41,678 bases of DNA, taken from positions 1 through 41,678 of the forward strand of contig CAYNBT010000006.1 of assembly GCA_964396025.1 (NCBI GenBank), given 5' to 3'. The DNA is from CAYNBT01 sp964396025. GTDB taxonomy: Bacteria > Patescibacteriota > WWE3 > UBA101185 > UBA10185. A program made the position numbers and the translations under genes. Positions 25,588 to 33,213 of the stretch are shown here, piece by piece. The notes under the pieces are model-generated. The model ran no database searches. It was not told where the DNA came from and saw only the letters and a list, made by a program, of their open reading frames with translations. Every line of letters starts with the position of its first letter. Position 1 is the first letter of the stretch.

Positions 25588-26037
25588 TTATGCTTTTGGT
25601 TTCAATACAACACGACGATCTCTTCCTTCTCCAACACTCTCTGAAATCACATCGTCATAAGAGGCTAAGAACATATGAATGTGTCTACGCTCGAAAGGAT
25701 TCATAGGAATCAGTTCTACGGGTTTTTGGAAAAATCTGACCTTATCGATAGAGCGCTTAACCAATTCTTCTGTTCTCTCCATTTTAGACGACCTGTAGTT
25801 GTTGATGTCCACTACTACACTCTTAGCAACATTAAATTCCTTAAAAAGCATGCTGTTCAAGATGTTTTGTAAGGCAGACAATGATTCCCCATGAAACCCG
25901 ATAAGGAAACTAAGATCATTACCAGAAATGTTGATTTTTGTGGAATCATCCTCTTCTAATACATCAACATCAGGTTTTATAGAAAGGTGTTTAAAAATGT
26001 CGTTTAATTTGTTTTTTATAAATTTTATGTGTTCCAT
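25588..26037 (-). CDS. jag: KH-R3H RNA-binding protein Jag/KhpB
   Basis: The 149-aa product has a KH domain (about 45-85: NISGNDLSFLIGFHGESLSALQNI, with the G-x-x-G-type loop) and an R3H domain (about 110-149: PMNPFERRHIHMFLASYDDVISESVGEGRDRRVVL). It binds RNA and in other bacteria affects cell division and envelope homeostasis. The N-terminal Jag-N domain is very short or absent. The gene overlaps the end of yidC by one base and is followed by dnaN after one base, so it is part of the same operon. Confidence 0.9.
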   Translation of the reverse strand: MEHIKFIKNKLNDIFKHLSIKPDVDVLEEDDSTKINISGNDLSFLIGFHGESLSALQNILNSMLFKEFNVAKSVVVDINNYRSSKMERTEELVKRSIDKVRFFQKPVELIPMNPFERRHIHMFLASYDDVISESVGEGRDRRVVLKPKA

Positions 26038-26822
26038 TAGTTTTTCGCCTTCAAAGCTTTTATACGCTTAACAAGAGGATATAGACCTCCCCAACCAGTT
26101 ACATAGTATGACTGAACTATAGAAAACAAGGTTGTAACCAAAATATATAGAACAGTTCCTGAAGGCAGCTTAAGACCCACTAAAACAGTCATTATGGGCA
26201 TCATAAAGAGCATCTGCTCTTGCACATTATAGGCGATATCATCTGATTTGTCAGGTGTTTTCTTGGATATCTCAACGCCCTTCTCCACATAGGGCATGGT
26301 CATTTTTGATGCAACAAATTGCAAAACACCTGAAAGTACAGGTAAAACATATGTTGGATCAGCTTTACCCAAATGGAAAAAGCCAAATCTCAAACTAATA
26401 TCTGAAAGAGCTCCAAATTTTAGAGAATCAAAATAGATAAGAGAATTTATTGATGAAATCGAATCTATATCCGTAAATTTACGTATCACACTAAATAACG
26501 CGATAAGAACAAAAAGCATGGGTAATTGAGTTAAACAACCAGCCGCTGGGCTAATACCATGCTGCTTTAAAAGCTCCATCTGCTTTTCGGCTTGAATTTT
26601 CTTATCGTACTTGAATTTCTGTTTGATTTTCTCCAACTGGGGCTGCAATTCTCTTTGCTTTTGCATAGTTCTGAGTGAAGGAAGCATTAATGGTAAAAGT
26701 AGAACACGCACAAATACGGTAAAAAGTATAATGGAAACCCCCAAACTTCCTGTTAAATGCTCCAACAAAACCATCAGGTTAAAGAGAGGGTTTATAAGTA
26801 TATTGTTCCATAAAAAAGACAT
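26037..26822 (-). CDS. yidC: membrane protein insertase YidC/Oxa1
   Basis: The 261-aa product is a short YidC/Oxa1 core with five membrane helices and no large periplasmic domain. The conserved Arg in FVRVLLLPLMLPSLRTMQ, KYDKKIQAEKQMELLKQHGISPAAGCLTQLPM and a final SGTVLYILVTTLFSIVQSYYV helix mark the family. YidC inserts small membrane proteins alone or with SecYEG. It fits between yidD (two bases upstream) and jag (one-base overlap). The likely lack of a cleavable signal peptide is seen in other compact YidC proteins. Confidence 0.93.
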   Translation of the reverse strand: MSFLWNNILINPLFNLMVLLEHLTGSLGVSIILFTVFVRVLLLPLMLPSLRTMQKQRELQPQLEKIKQKFKYDKKIQAEKQMELLKQHGISPAAGCLTQLPMLFVLIALFSVIRKFTDIDSISSINSLIYFDSLKFGALSDISLRFGFFHLGKADPTYVLPVLSGVLQFVASKMTMPYVEKGVEISKKTPDKSDDIAYNVQEQMLFMMPIMTVLVGLKLPSGTVLYILVTTLFSIVQSYYVTGWGGLYPLVKRIKALKAKN

Positions 26823-26824
26823 AA

Positions 26825-27046
26825 TTATTTCTTAACTACAGGATCATAGCCACCCTTAAAAAGTGGATTACACTTAGCTAATCTCCATATACCAAGAGCA
26901 GAACCTTTCAAAAGCCCAAAATGCTCAATGGCTTCATAAGTGTACTTTGAACAACTAGGTTCAAATCTACAAACTTTAATACCAAATCTACCGGGAGATA
27001 AATACGTTTTGTAAAACTTTAACAAACTCAGTATTAAGTTCTTCAT
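26825..27046 (-). CDS. yidD: membrane protein insertion efficiency factor YidD
   Basis: The 73-aa product matches YidD: LKFYKTYLSPGRFGIKVCRFEPSCSKYTYEAIEHFG, with the three family cysteines, and GIWRLAKCNPLFKGGYDPV at the end. It has an amphipathic helix and acts with YidC in membrane insertion. The start lies inside rnpA; the two genes overlap by 59 bases in different frames, and the YidD motif begins at once, so this ATG is needed. Confidence 0.93.
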   Translation of the reverse strand: MKNLILSLLKFYKTYLSPGRFGIKVCRFEPSCSKYTYEAIEHFGLLKGSALGIWRLAKCNPLFKGGYDPVVKK

Positions 27047-27335
27047 ATGTTCTATCCAAACATGCCGGCTTGGGATGTAGCACCAACCAAACTCCCTGAC
27101 TTATTTTAGCAGAATTATGCCTCAAGAGCTCTCTAAACAGGCGCTTTAATCTGTTTCTTTTAACCGCAGTCTTCATAGTCTTGTTGGACACTACTACACC
27201 TGCTTTAAAAGGTCTTTCATGGTACTTTGTTTCTAGTATATAGAGATAGAAAAATGGTGAAGAAAACTTTTTCCCAAAATTATGAACCTTTCGAAATTCA
27301 TAACCCTTAGATAATCTGTTGTACTTTTTTAGCAT
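26988..27335 (-). CDS. rnpA: ribonuclease P protein component
   Basis: The 115-aa product carries the RnpA signature: KKYNRLSKGYEFRKVHNFGKK at the N-terminus, then VVSNKTMKTAVKRNRLKRLFRELLR, the basic RNR motif that binds RNase P RNA. The protein helps the catalytic RNA bind pre-tRNA 5' leaders and would also process the tmRNA 5' end. SD-like AGGAAAG lies just before ATG. It is 31 bases after rpmH and its last 59 bases overlap yidD. Confidence 0.93.
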   Translation of the reverse strand: MLKKYNRLSKGYEFRKVHNFGKKFSSPFFYLYILETKYHERPFKAGVVVSNKTMKTAVKRNRLKRLFRELLRHNSAKISQGVWLVLHPKPACLDRTYEELNTEFVKVLQNVFISR

Positions 27336-27366
27336 CTTTCCTGCTTTAAATGAAGGGGCTAAGGTA

Positions 27367-27519
27367 CTACTTTATCTTTAGCGCTCTCGCGAGGAGTTTC
27401 CTGCCCTTTGCTTTCCTTCTCTTAAGAACATTAACTCCGCCGGTTGTAGACATTCTTTTCATAAAGCCGTGCTTTTTTACTCTTTTTCTTTTTTTAGGTT
27501 GATAGGTTCTTTTTGGCAT
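27367..27519 (-). CDS. rpmH: ribosomal protein bL34
   Basis: Fifty codons, highly basic: MPKRTYQPKKRKRVKKHGF, then MKRMSTTGGVNVLKRRKAKG and a KLLA end, a full-length bL34. It is the first gene of the rpmH-rnpA-yidD-yidC-jag-dnaN cluster near the origin, an order widely conserved up to jag. Upstream, on the minus strand, lie TACAAT (27535-27530) and TATAGT (27542-27537) as possible -10 elements. The 105-base gap to the right holds these and an opposite promoter. Confidence 0.95.
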   Translation of the reverse strand: MPKRTYQPKKRKRVKKHGFMKRMSTTGGVNVLKRRKAKGRKLLARALKIK

Positions 27520-27624
27520 AACATGGCGAATTGTAGACTATAAGCAGAAAACAGTCAAACAATTTGCGTTTACTATAAGCTTATGGTATTTTTGAGTAAG
27601 ATTAGTGAGTAAAGGAGAAGAGCG

Positions 27625-28053
27625 ATGCTTGCAATTCACAGTAAGAAGGCGTTTTATAGCGTTATCAATACGCTGATAATCTTTTTGGCTGGTGGCATGA
27701 TCACAGTCTGGCTTGTATCAAATGTACTGGCTTTGATTCAGCACAAGGCTGACGATACGGTTAGACCAAAACAGATGAAAGCAGGTGAGTTTACGATTCT
27801 TTATGAAGGGGATTTTCTAGAGTTTGAACTGCAAGAAAGCACAGCTGAGGGCCAGAAAGTAACACTAATGCATACTGACGACAAATTCTGGACTAACAGT
27901 AAAGGTTGTTCAATTATTCAAACAGAACAACTACAGCTCAATTGCAGTGGGATTTTAGTAGCGATACTGTTCGTGCAAAAAACACCTGCGGCACTACAAG
28001 AAGACGGGGTCATAACAAAGATTCCTGCAAGGGTATTAAATACAACGCCATAA
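27625..28053 (+). CDS. hypothetical single-pass membrane protein, 142 aa
   Basis: I do not recognise the family. Residues 11-36 form one membrane helix (VINTLIIFLAGGMITVWLVSNVL); the rest is a soluble, probably extracytoplasmic domain with beta-strand character and two cysteines (KGCSI, LNCSG) 12 residues apart that could pair. The start is strong: AAAGGAGAAGAG then ATG. It stands alone between rpmH and dnaA, and its codons are a little richer in G/C than its neighbours. A hairpin at 28063-28097 follows the stop. Position near the origin does not by itself imply a replication role. Confidence 0.65.
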   Translation: MLAIHSKKAFYSVINTLIIFLAGGMITVWLVSNVLALIQHKADDTVRPKQMKAGEFTILYEGDFLEFELQESTAEGQKVTLMHTDDKFWTNSKGCSIIQTEQLQLNCSGILVAILFVQKTPAALQEDGVITKIPARVLNTTP

Positions 28054-28062
28054 CATTTTCAC

Positions 28063-28097
28063 AGGCTCTGCTTGCGGTTTTACTGTCAACAGAGCCT
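28063..28097 (+). terminator. possible hairpin terminator
   Basis: Perfect 8-bp stem AGGCTCTG / CAGAGCCT with a 19-base loop, nine bases after the stop codon. It lacks a T tract (followed by AAATC), so termination is uncertain. Confidence 0.35.
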
Positions 28098-28150
28098 AAA
28101 TCTAAAACAAATACTACTGAAGGTAGCACCAATTATAATTGCTTAAATAT

Positions 28151-28159
28151 TGTGGATAA
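28151..28159 (-). promoter_or_regulatory. DnaA box upstream of dnaA
   Basis: TGTGGATAA is an exact reverse complement of TTATCCACA. It lies 127 bases before dnaA in the 233-base gap 28054-28286, next to an AT-rich palindrome CAATTATAATTG. It may serve dnaA autoregulation or the origin. I see no gene in this gap. Confidence 0.7.
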
Positions 28160-28286
28160 CTCATGTAGATTTACTACAGAAAGTTTTTGTATGTAAATAC
28201 GAAACTTTCAAAACTTTACAACTGCCTCAGTATATAGGTTTCGGCACTAAATGCCCTAGGAACGTGGTTTTTTCACTTTTAACTAA

Positions 28287-29696
28287 ATGTTAGAGACAAA
28301 GAAGGATACTGAAAATATATGGAAAGCGGTGCTTGCTGAAATGCAAGTGAATTTGTCTGAACTTAACTACAATATGTGGATCAAGAATACGCTTGCTGAA
28401 TCTATTGAAGAAAACGTCATAAATATTTTGTGCCCAAACACATATGTAAAAAGCAAGTTACAATCTCAATTTAGTTCTCTAATTCAATCAAGTGTAAATA
28501 AAATCGCCAAAGGAAATTTCATTTTAAATTTTAAGGTGAGCCATCAGGGGATTGAAACAACAGAAACAGGTAAAAAAGCAGAAGGGCCACTGTTTATGCA
28601 AAGCAACTTTTTAGAGCCAATTTCTCAGACAGGTAACGAAAAATATGTAAATGGATCAGGTCTACTGGAAAAATACACGTTCGAAAAATACATTATGGGA
28701 TCAAACAACAGGCTTGCCTTTTCAATAGCACAAGCAGTTGCAGAAAGTCCCGGTAAAACTTACAACCCGTTTTTTTTATACTCAGGAGTAGGACTTGGCA
28801 AAACACATCTCATTCATGCCATAGGCAACAGAGTTTTACAATTATATCCAAACAAAAAAGTGATGTACTGCACAGGTGAAAACTTCACCAATGAGCTTAT
28901 AGAGACAATCCAAAGCGGCAAAGGGCGTGGAAAATATAATACAAGCAAGTTTAGAGAAAAATATAGGAATATAGATCTTCTTATTATCGATGATATTCAA
29001 TTCATTGCAGGCAAAGAGTCAACTCAAGAAGAGTTTTTCCACACATTCAACACACTGCTAATGTCACAAAAACAGATTGTGATAGCATCGGATAGGCCAC
29101 CAAAGGATTTCAAAAATATAGAAGAGAGGATTACATCGCGTTTTGGAAGCGGGATCATTGCCGATATTCAAAAACCGGATTTTGAAACAAGGGTAGCAAT
29201 ACTAAGAAACAAGCGTGATATCAACAAGCACGAAATGAGTAATGAAGTTATAGATTACATAGCTCAGGCAATAGATTCAAACATAAGAGAATTGGAAGGC
29301 GCCTATCTGCAAGTGATGACTTATGCAAATGCAACCGGAGAGGACTTGAGTGTTAAGTCAGCTGCAAACGCGCTCGGGCAGGCTCAAAAAGAAGAGAAAA
29401 CAAAACCGGTGAACATGAATCAAATTTTAAAAGCTGTGTGTCATTTTTACTCCGCAACTATGTCAGACATAAAAGGTAAAAAAAGAACCAAAGAGCTAGT
29501 TATACCAAGGCAAACAGCGATGTACCTGATATACGAACTAACCGAAACCCCCTATATGAGTATTGGCGATTTTCTTGGGGGCAGGGATCATACAACAGTG
29601 CTGCATGGAGTCAAAAAGGTAGAAAACGAACTAAAAACCAACATGAGAGTCAAAAATGAGATAGAACAAATAAGAAATTTAATATACACACAATAG
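28287..29696 (+). CDS. dnaA: chromosomal replication initiator DnaA
   Basis: The 469-aa product has all DnaA domains: N-terminal domain I (WKAVLAEMQVNLSELNYNMWI), linker, AAA+ ATPase with Walker A GVGLGKTHL, Walker B LLIIDDIQFIAG, and SDRPP, and a C-terminal DNA-binding domain with GGRDHTTVLHGVKKVE, which reads DnaA boxes. DnaA-ATP melts oriC and loads the helicase. The gene is transcribed toward the probable origin at 29697-29974. dnaN is not downstream as in most bacteria. No SD precedes the ATG; a -10-like TATATA lies near 28234. Confidence 0.97.
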   Translation: MLETKKDTENIWKAVLAEMQVNLSELNYNMWIKNTLAESIEENVINILCPNTYVKSKLQSQFSSLIQSSVNKIAKGNFILNFKVSHQGIETTETGKKAEGPLFMQSNFLEPISQTGNEKYVNGSGLLEKYTFEKYIMGSNNRLAFSIAQAVAESPGKTYNPFFLYSGVGLGKTHLIHAIGNRVLQLYPNKKVMYCTGENFTNELIETIQSGKGRGKYNTSKFREKYRNIDLLIIDDIQFIAGKESTQEEFFHTFNTLLMSQKQIVIASDRPPKDFKNIEERITSRFGSGIIADIQKPDFETRVAILRNKRDINKHEMSNEVIDYIAQAIDSNIRELEGAYLQVMTYANATGEDLSVKSAANALGQAQKEEKTKPVNMNQILKAVCHFYSATMSDIKGKKRTKELVIPRQTAMYLIYELTETPYMSIGDFLGGRDHTTVLHGVKKVENELKTNMRVKNEIEQIRNLIYTQ

Positions 29697-29974
29697 GGAA
29701 AAAGAATAGTGTACAGAGGGGATAAATTTAAAACAAATACTAAAGATATTAACAAAACCAAAAGGCTTAGACACAAATTATAAACAAAAGCACAAGACTA
29801 CTATCACAACAAAAAGCATTAAGATAACAGGGAAAAAGCCTTGAGAACAAAGAAAGTACCTTATGCACAAGTTAAACACAGCGAAAAAGCCGGTACAAAA
29901 AAGCGAAATCGACTTTTCAACAGTTTCCACATACACTACTATTATTACTACTTAATTTATATATAAATATATTG
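29697..29974. other. probable oriC region
   Basis: The gap between dnaA and murT holds no gene. It contains a DnaA box (TTATGCACA, 29861-29869), a weaker GTTTCCACA near 29924, a long A-rich stretch poor in T (about 29735-29830), and AT-only sequence at the end that could be the unwinding element. Base use of plus-strand genes changes here: in sample lines, dnaA has A 26/T 14 per 60 bases, murT has A 15/T 22. Confidence 0.65.
29861..29869 (+). promoter_or_regulatory. DnaA box
   Basis: TTATGCACA fits the consensus TTATNCACA exactly. It lies inside the proposed oriC. Confidence 0.65.
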
Positions 29975-31132
29975 ATGAAATTATTTCTATTTACTCTAAT
30001 TGCAAAACTTATAAGTAAAACAATACAAGTATTAGGAAAGGGTTCTGGTAATGTTTGGCCAGGACATATTGTGCTAACCTTGTGGCCAACCTTTTTTAAA
30101 AGCATTAGTGCTCAATTTCCAAAGGGTTGTATTGTTATATCTGGTACAAATGGCAAAACTACTACTGCTAAGCTTATTTCACATCTCTTTGAATCTAATG
30201 GCTATAACGTAATAAGCAACAACACCGGCGCAAATTTACTAAATGGAATAGCTTCTTCTATATTGTTGAGTAAAAATTTCTTGAAAAATACCAAAAATAG
30301 CATTGGTGTCTTTGAAGTAGACGAACTTACATTACCTAAACTATTGTCACAGCTAGTACCTGACGTGTTAATTTTACTTAATCTTTCCAGAGACCAGTTG
30401 GATCGTGCAGGAGAAATAGATATCATTTTTGAAAAATGGTTATACTCTTTGCAAAATCTACCGCACGACTTTTCCCTTGTTTTGGACTCAGAGCAAAGTA
30501 TGTTTAACTCTTTTGCTAACGTTTTTAAAGGAAAGATATTTTATTTTGATTCTGATCATTATTATGTTGATCGTACGCGTCTGCATGGTTCATTTAATGC
30601 CAAAAACGTGAATGCAGCTGTTACATGTACCAAGTTATTTGGTTTTTCTGACGCCGATTTACTACCTGCATTAGATTCCTTTGAAGCGGCTTATGGTAGA
30701 GGGGAAATATTGGAGTATCAGCGCTTGTTTCTACATTTATTTTTGGCAAAAAATCCTGCCAGCATGAATAACAATTTAGAAATGCTTATTGATCCTTCAT
30801 GTAAGGTTCACCCAGATACTTTGTTCTTTATCCTTAATGACGAGATTCGTGACGGTAGAGACATTTCTTGGATTTATGATATTAATCCCAGCCATCTTTC
30901 TCAAGCTTGTCGCAATCGCAACGTTTTTGTATCCGGCAACAGATGTTTTGATATGGCTGCTCGTTTAAACTATGCAGGAGTGCCTGTAAATCAACAACAC
31001 GTTAACCCCGATGTTTCTGTGCTACTTGATGTTATGGCAGAGACATTCAATGTTTTTGAGATCGTTGCTCTACCCAATTATTCCTCTATGCTTGCGCTTC
31101 GTAAGAAAATCACCGGAAAGGAGATACTATGA
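29975..31132 (+). CDS. murT: lipid II isoglutaminyl synthase subunit MurT
   Basis: The 385-aa product is a Mur-ligase-type protein: P-loop SGTNGKTTTAKLI, EVDELTLPKLL, LNLSRDQLDRAGE, then the MurT-specific LFLAKNPASMNNN and ILNDEIRDGRDISWIYDI. With GatD it amidates D-Glu of lipid II to D-isoglutamine. The usual Cys4 zinc ribbon in the middle of MurT is not seen (no CxxC pairs between FDSDHYY and RTRLHGSF), which explains the shorter length. I use ATG, not the TTG before it; TATAAA ends seven bases upstream. Four-base overlap with gatD confirms the pair. Confidence 0.9.
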   Translation: MKLFLFTLIAKLISKTIQVLGKGSGNVWPGHIVLTLWPTFFKSISAQFPKGCIVISGTNGKTTTAKLISHLFESNGYNVISNNTGANLLNGIASSILLSKNFLKNTKNSIGVFEVDELTLPKLLSQLVPDVLILLNLSRDQLDRAGEIDIIFEKWLYSLQNLPHDFSLVLDSEQSMFNSFANVFKGKIFYFDSDHYYVDRTRLHGSFNAKNVNAAVTCTKLFGFSDADLLPALDSFEAAYGRGEILEYQRLFLHLFLAKNPASMNNNLEMLIDPSCKVHPDTLFFILNDEIRDGRDISWIYDINPSHLSQACRNRNVFVSGNRCFDMAARLNYAGVPVNQQHVNPDVSVLLDVMAETFNVFEIVALPNYSSMLALRKKITGKEIL

Positions 31133-31896
31133 CATTGCGTATTGGTTACTTGTATCCTGACTTGCTTAATTTATATGGGGATTCTGGAAACATAGAAACT
31201 TTAGTGTTTCGCACCAAATCTCGTGAAATTGATGTAGAAGTTTTTGAAATCAACTCTTCTACAAGAATCAACTCGCACTTTTTAAGTAGTTTAAATTTGA
31301 TTTTTATGGGTGGTGGCCCTGATTCAAGCCAAAAAGAGTTATATAAAGATTTGTTAGAAAACAAGGGTCCGTTTATTAAAGATTATCTAAACTCGGGCGG
31401 CTTGGGTTTATTTATATGTGGGTCGTATCAGCTTTTGGGAGAGTATTACAAAACTGCAGATGGTACTACCTTGCCCGGTCTTAATGTTTTTGATTTATAC
31501 ACACAACATTTTGGAAATAGTAAGCCAAGATGTATTGGAAATACAGTATGTAAGTTAGCAGACGCAATCTTGCATGACCCTATGTTTCATCGAATAAACC
31601 CCTTTAGCGACAAGATTGTTGGTTTTGAAAATCATGGCGGAAGAACTTATCTAAAAGACGCTTCGAAAGCTTTTGCTCATGTTGTGAGTGGTCATGGTAA
31701 CAATTCTGAGGATTCTACTGAGGGTTTTATCTATAAGAACAGCTTTGGTAGCTATTTCCATGGACCTATTTTAGTTAGGAATCCACACTTTGCGGATTAT
31801 TTGATTATCAAGGCGTTAAATTTAGATGAATTGCCTCCACTAGACGATACGTTTTTGCATAAATCTTTTGAGCTTGGTCTTGAAGCCAATCCTTAG
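31129..31896 (+). CDS. gatD: lipid II isoglutaminyl synthase glutaminase subunit GatD
   Basis: The 255-aa product is a class I glutamine amidotransferase of the GatD/CobQ type: GYLYPDLLNLYGDSGN, catalytic Cys97 in LFICGSYQLLGEYY, VGFENHGGRTYL and His211 in GSYFHGPILVRNPHFAD. It releases ammonia from glutamine for MurT. SD GGAAAGGAG lies five bases before ATG inside the end of murT. Lipid II amidation helps cross-linking of peptidoglycan, which fits the wall-acting proteins nearby. Confidence 0.93.
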   Translation: MTLRIGYLYPDLLNLYGDSGNIETLVFRTKSREIDVEVFEINSSTRINSHFLSSLNLIFMGGGPDSSQKELYKDLLENKGPFIKDYLNSGGLGLFICGSYQLLGEYYKTADGTTLPGLNVFDLYTQHFGNSKPRCIGNTVCKLADAILHDPMFHRINPFSDKIVGFENHGGRTYLKDASKAFAHVVSGHGNNSEDSTEGFIYKNSFGSYFHGPILVRNPHFADYLIIKALNLDELPPLDDTFLHKSFELGLEANP

Positions 31897-31899
31897 TTA

Positions 31900-31921
31900 A
31901 ACCTGTTACTGGTTGTTTTTT
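31900..31921 (+). terminator. weak intrinsic terminator after gatD
   Basis: Short stem AACC / GGTT with a 7-base loop, followed by GTTTTTT. The stem is short, so confidence is low. Confidence 0.35.
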
Positions 31922-31944
31922 GACGAATTCTGCCCATAAATAAT

Positions 31945-33213
31945 ATGAATCTATTACACCTAAAAAGGCATGAATTTGTTTTTTTAATAACAGTTTTTTT
32001 ATTACCTGTGAATTTAGGTAAGCACTTTATCACGCTAAATTCATATGTTGGTGGCATTTTAGTCGATTACCTGATTCCCACGATCTACTTAACCGATATT
32101 TTAGTTGTTACAACACTAGTGTTATGGTTTGTGGATTCCGGTTTGAACGATTTGAAGGCATTATTTAAAAGCCGTGTAAAGATACTACATTTACTTGTGT
32201 TACTGGTCTTTGCAGGTTTTCTGTCTACTCTAGTTTCTGGTCAAATTGGCACCTCGTTCTTAGCGTTAGGGCGTTGGTTTGTTTATTCACTGCTCCTGTT
32301 GTATGTAACTTATTTTAAGCAGATACGATGGTTTTTTCTTGTAGTATTCATTTCCACATTTTTGCTTTCTATACTGTGCATTTTTCAATTCGTTGGCCAA
32401 GGATCGGTTTTTGATAACTATATTTTTTTTGGCGAGCAACCGTATTCCCCGTCTACGAAAGGCATTGTGTTAGAGAATCTAAACGGTGTAGCAAAAGTGC
32501 CCTCGTACGGAACTTTTAGACATCCCAATGTACTAGGCGGGTTTTTAAGTGTTGTAACAATTTGGATATACTCCTTTTTCAAGGAAGCTAAAAAAAAAGA
32601 AAAAAGTATTTTGCTTTTATTTTTTATCTTTGGCTTTGCAGCTTTGATTCTATCTTTTAGCCAAAGTGCCCTAATGGCTTTTATGTTAGGTTTTGCTATG
32701 CATTTGTTAATTGATTTTTGGCCTTCAAAGATAAAAGCGTTGGGCAGTTTTATTGTATCTTCCGTATTGATTATGGGAATACTTTTGCCTTACTGGGTTG
32801 AGCGTGTGGGTTTAGTTGGTAGTTCTGTTGAGCGTAGATCTGCCCTTGTTTCTTCTACACTCTCACTTGTCTCAAAGAATGTGTTGTATGGCACTGGACT
32901 TAACACCAACACTGTTTTTATAGAAAAATATATGCCTTTATCCAGGGATTTGCGCTTTATTCAGCCTGTACACAATGTATTTTTGCTTGTGTTGAGTGAA
33001 GGAGGTCTGATTTTTGCAGTTATTTTGTTTTTTATAGTTTTCTACTGTTTGTATTATTCCTATAAACAAAACTTCTTGTTCTTTGTTTCGTTGTTACAAC
33101 TTCTTTTGTTAGGTAGTTTTGATCATTATCTTGTTACGCACCTACAGACATATTTACTGTTCATGTTGACGCTTGCTTTTTCATTGACATATAATCAGAA
33201 GGATTATGTATAA
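31945..33213 (+). CDS. O-antigen ligase/polymerase-like membrane protein
   Basis: The 422-aa product has about ten to twelve hydrophobic helices and the O-antigen ligase (Wzy/WaaL) pattern: a central extracytoplasmic loop with GTFRHPNVLGGFLSV and a later loop with LYGTGLNTNTVFIEKY ... PVHNVFLLVLSEGG, where the His and the G-x-G are typical. Such proteins join or polymerise glycan chains on a lipid carrier outside the membrane. It probably works with the glycosyltransferases at 4333-9228. It overlaps the lipoprotein gene by eight bases. Confidence 0.75.
   Translation: MNLLHLKRHEFVFLITVFLLPVNLGKHFITLNSYVGGILVDYLIPTIYLTDILVVTTLVLWFVDSGLNDLKALFKSRVKILHLLVLLVFAGFLSTLVSGQIGTSFLALGRWFVYSLLLLYVTYFKQIRWFFLVVFISTFLLSILCIFQFVGQGSVFDNYIFFGEQPYSPSTKGIVLENLNGVAKVPSYGTFRHPNVLGGFLSVVTIWIYSFFKEAKKKEKSILLLFFIFGFAALILSFSQSALMAFMLGFAMHLLIDFWPSKIKALGSFIVSSVLIMGILLPYWVERVGLVGSSVERRSALVSSTLSLVSKNVLYGTGLNTNTVFIEKYMPLSRDLRFIQPVHNVFLLVLSEGGLIFAVILFFIVFYCLYYSYKQNFLFFVSLLQLLLLGSFDHYLVTHLQTYLLFMLTLAFSLTYNQKDYV

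Noticed and set aside
27906..28196. Plus-strand 96-codon frame after the 142-aa gene
   Set aside because: It overlaps that gene out of frame, has no start signal, and its sequence has no protein-like pattern.
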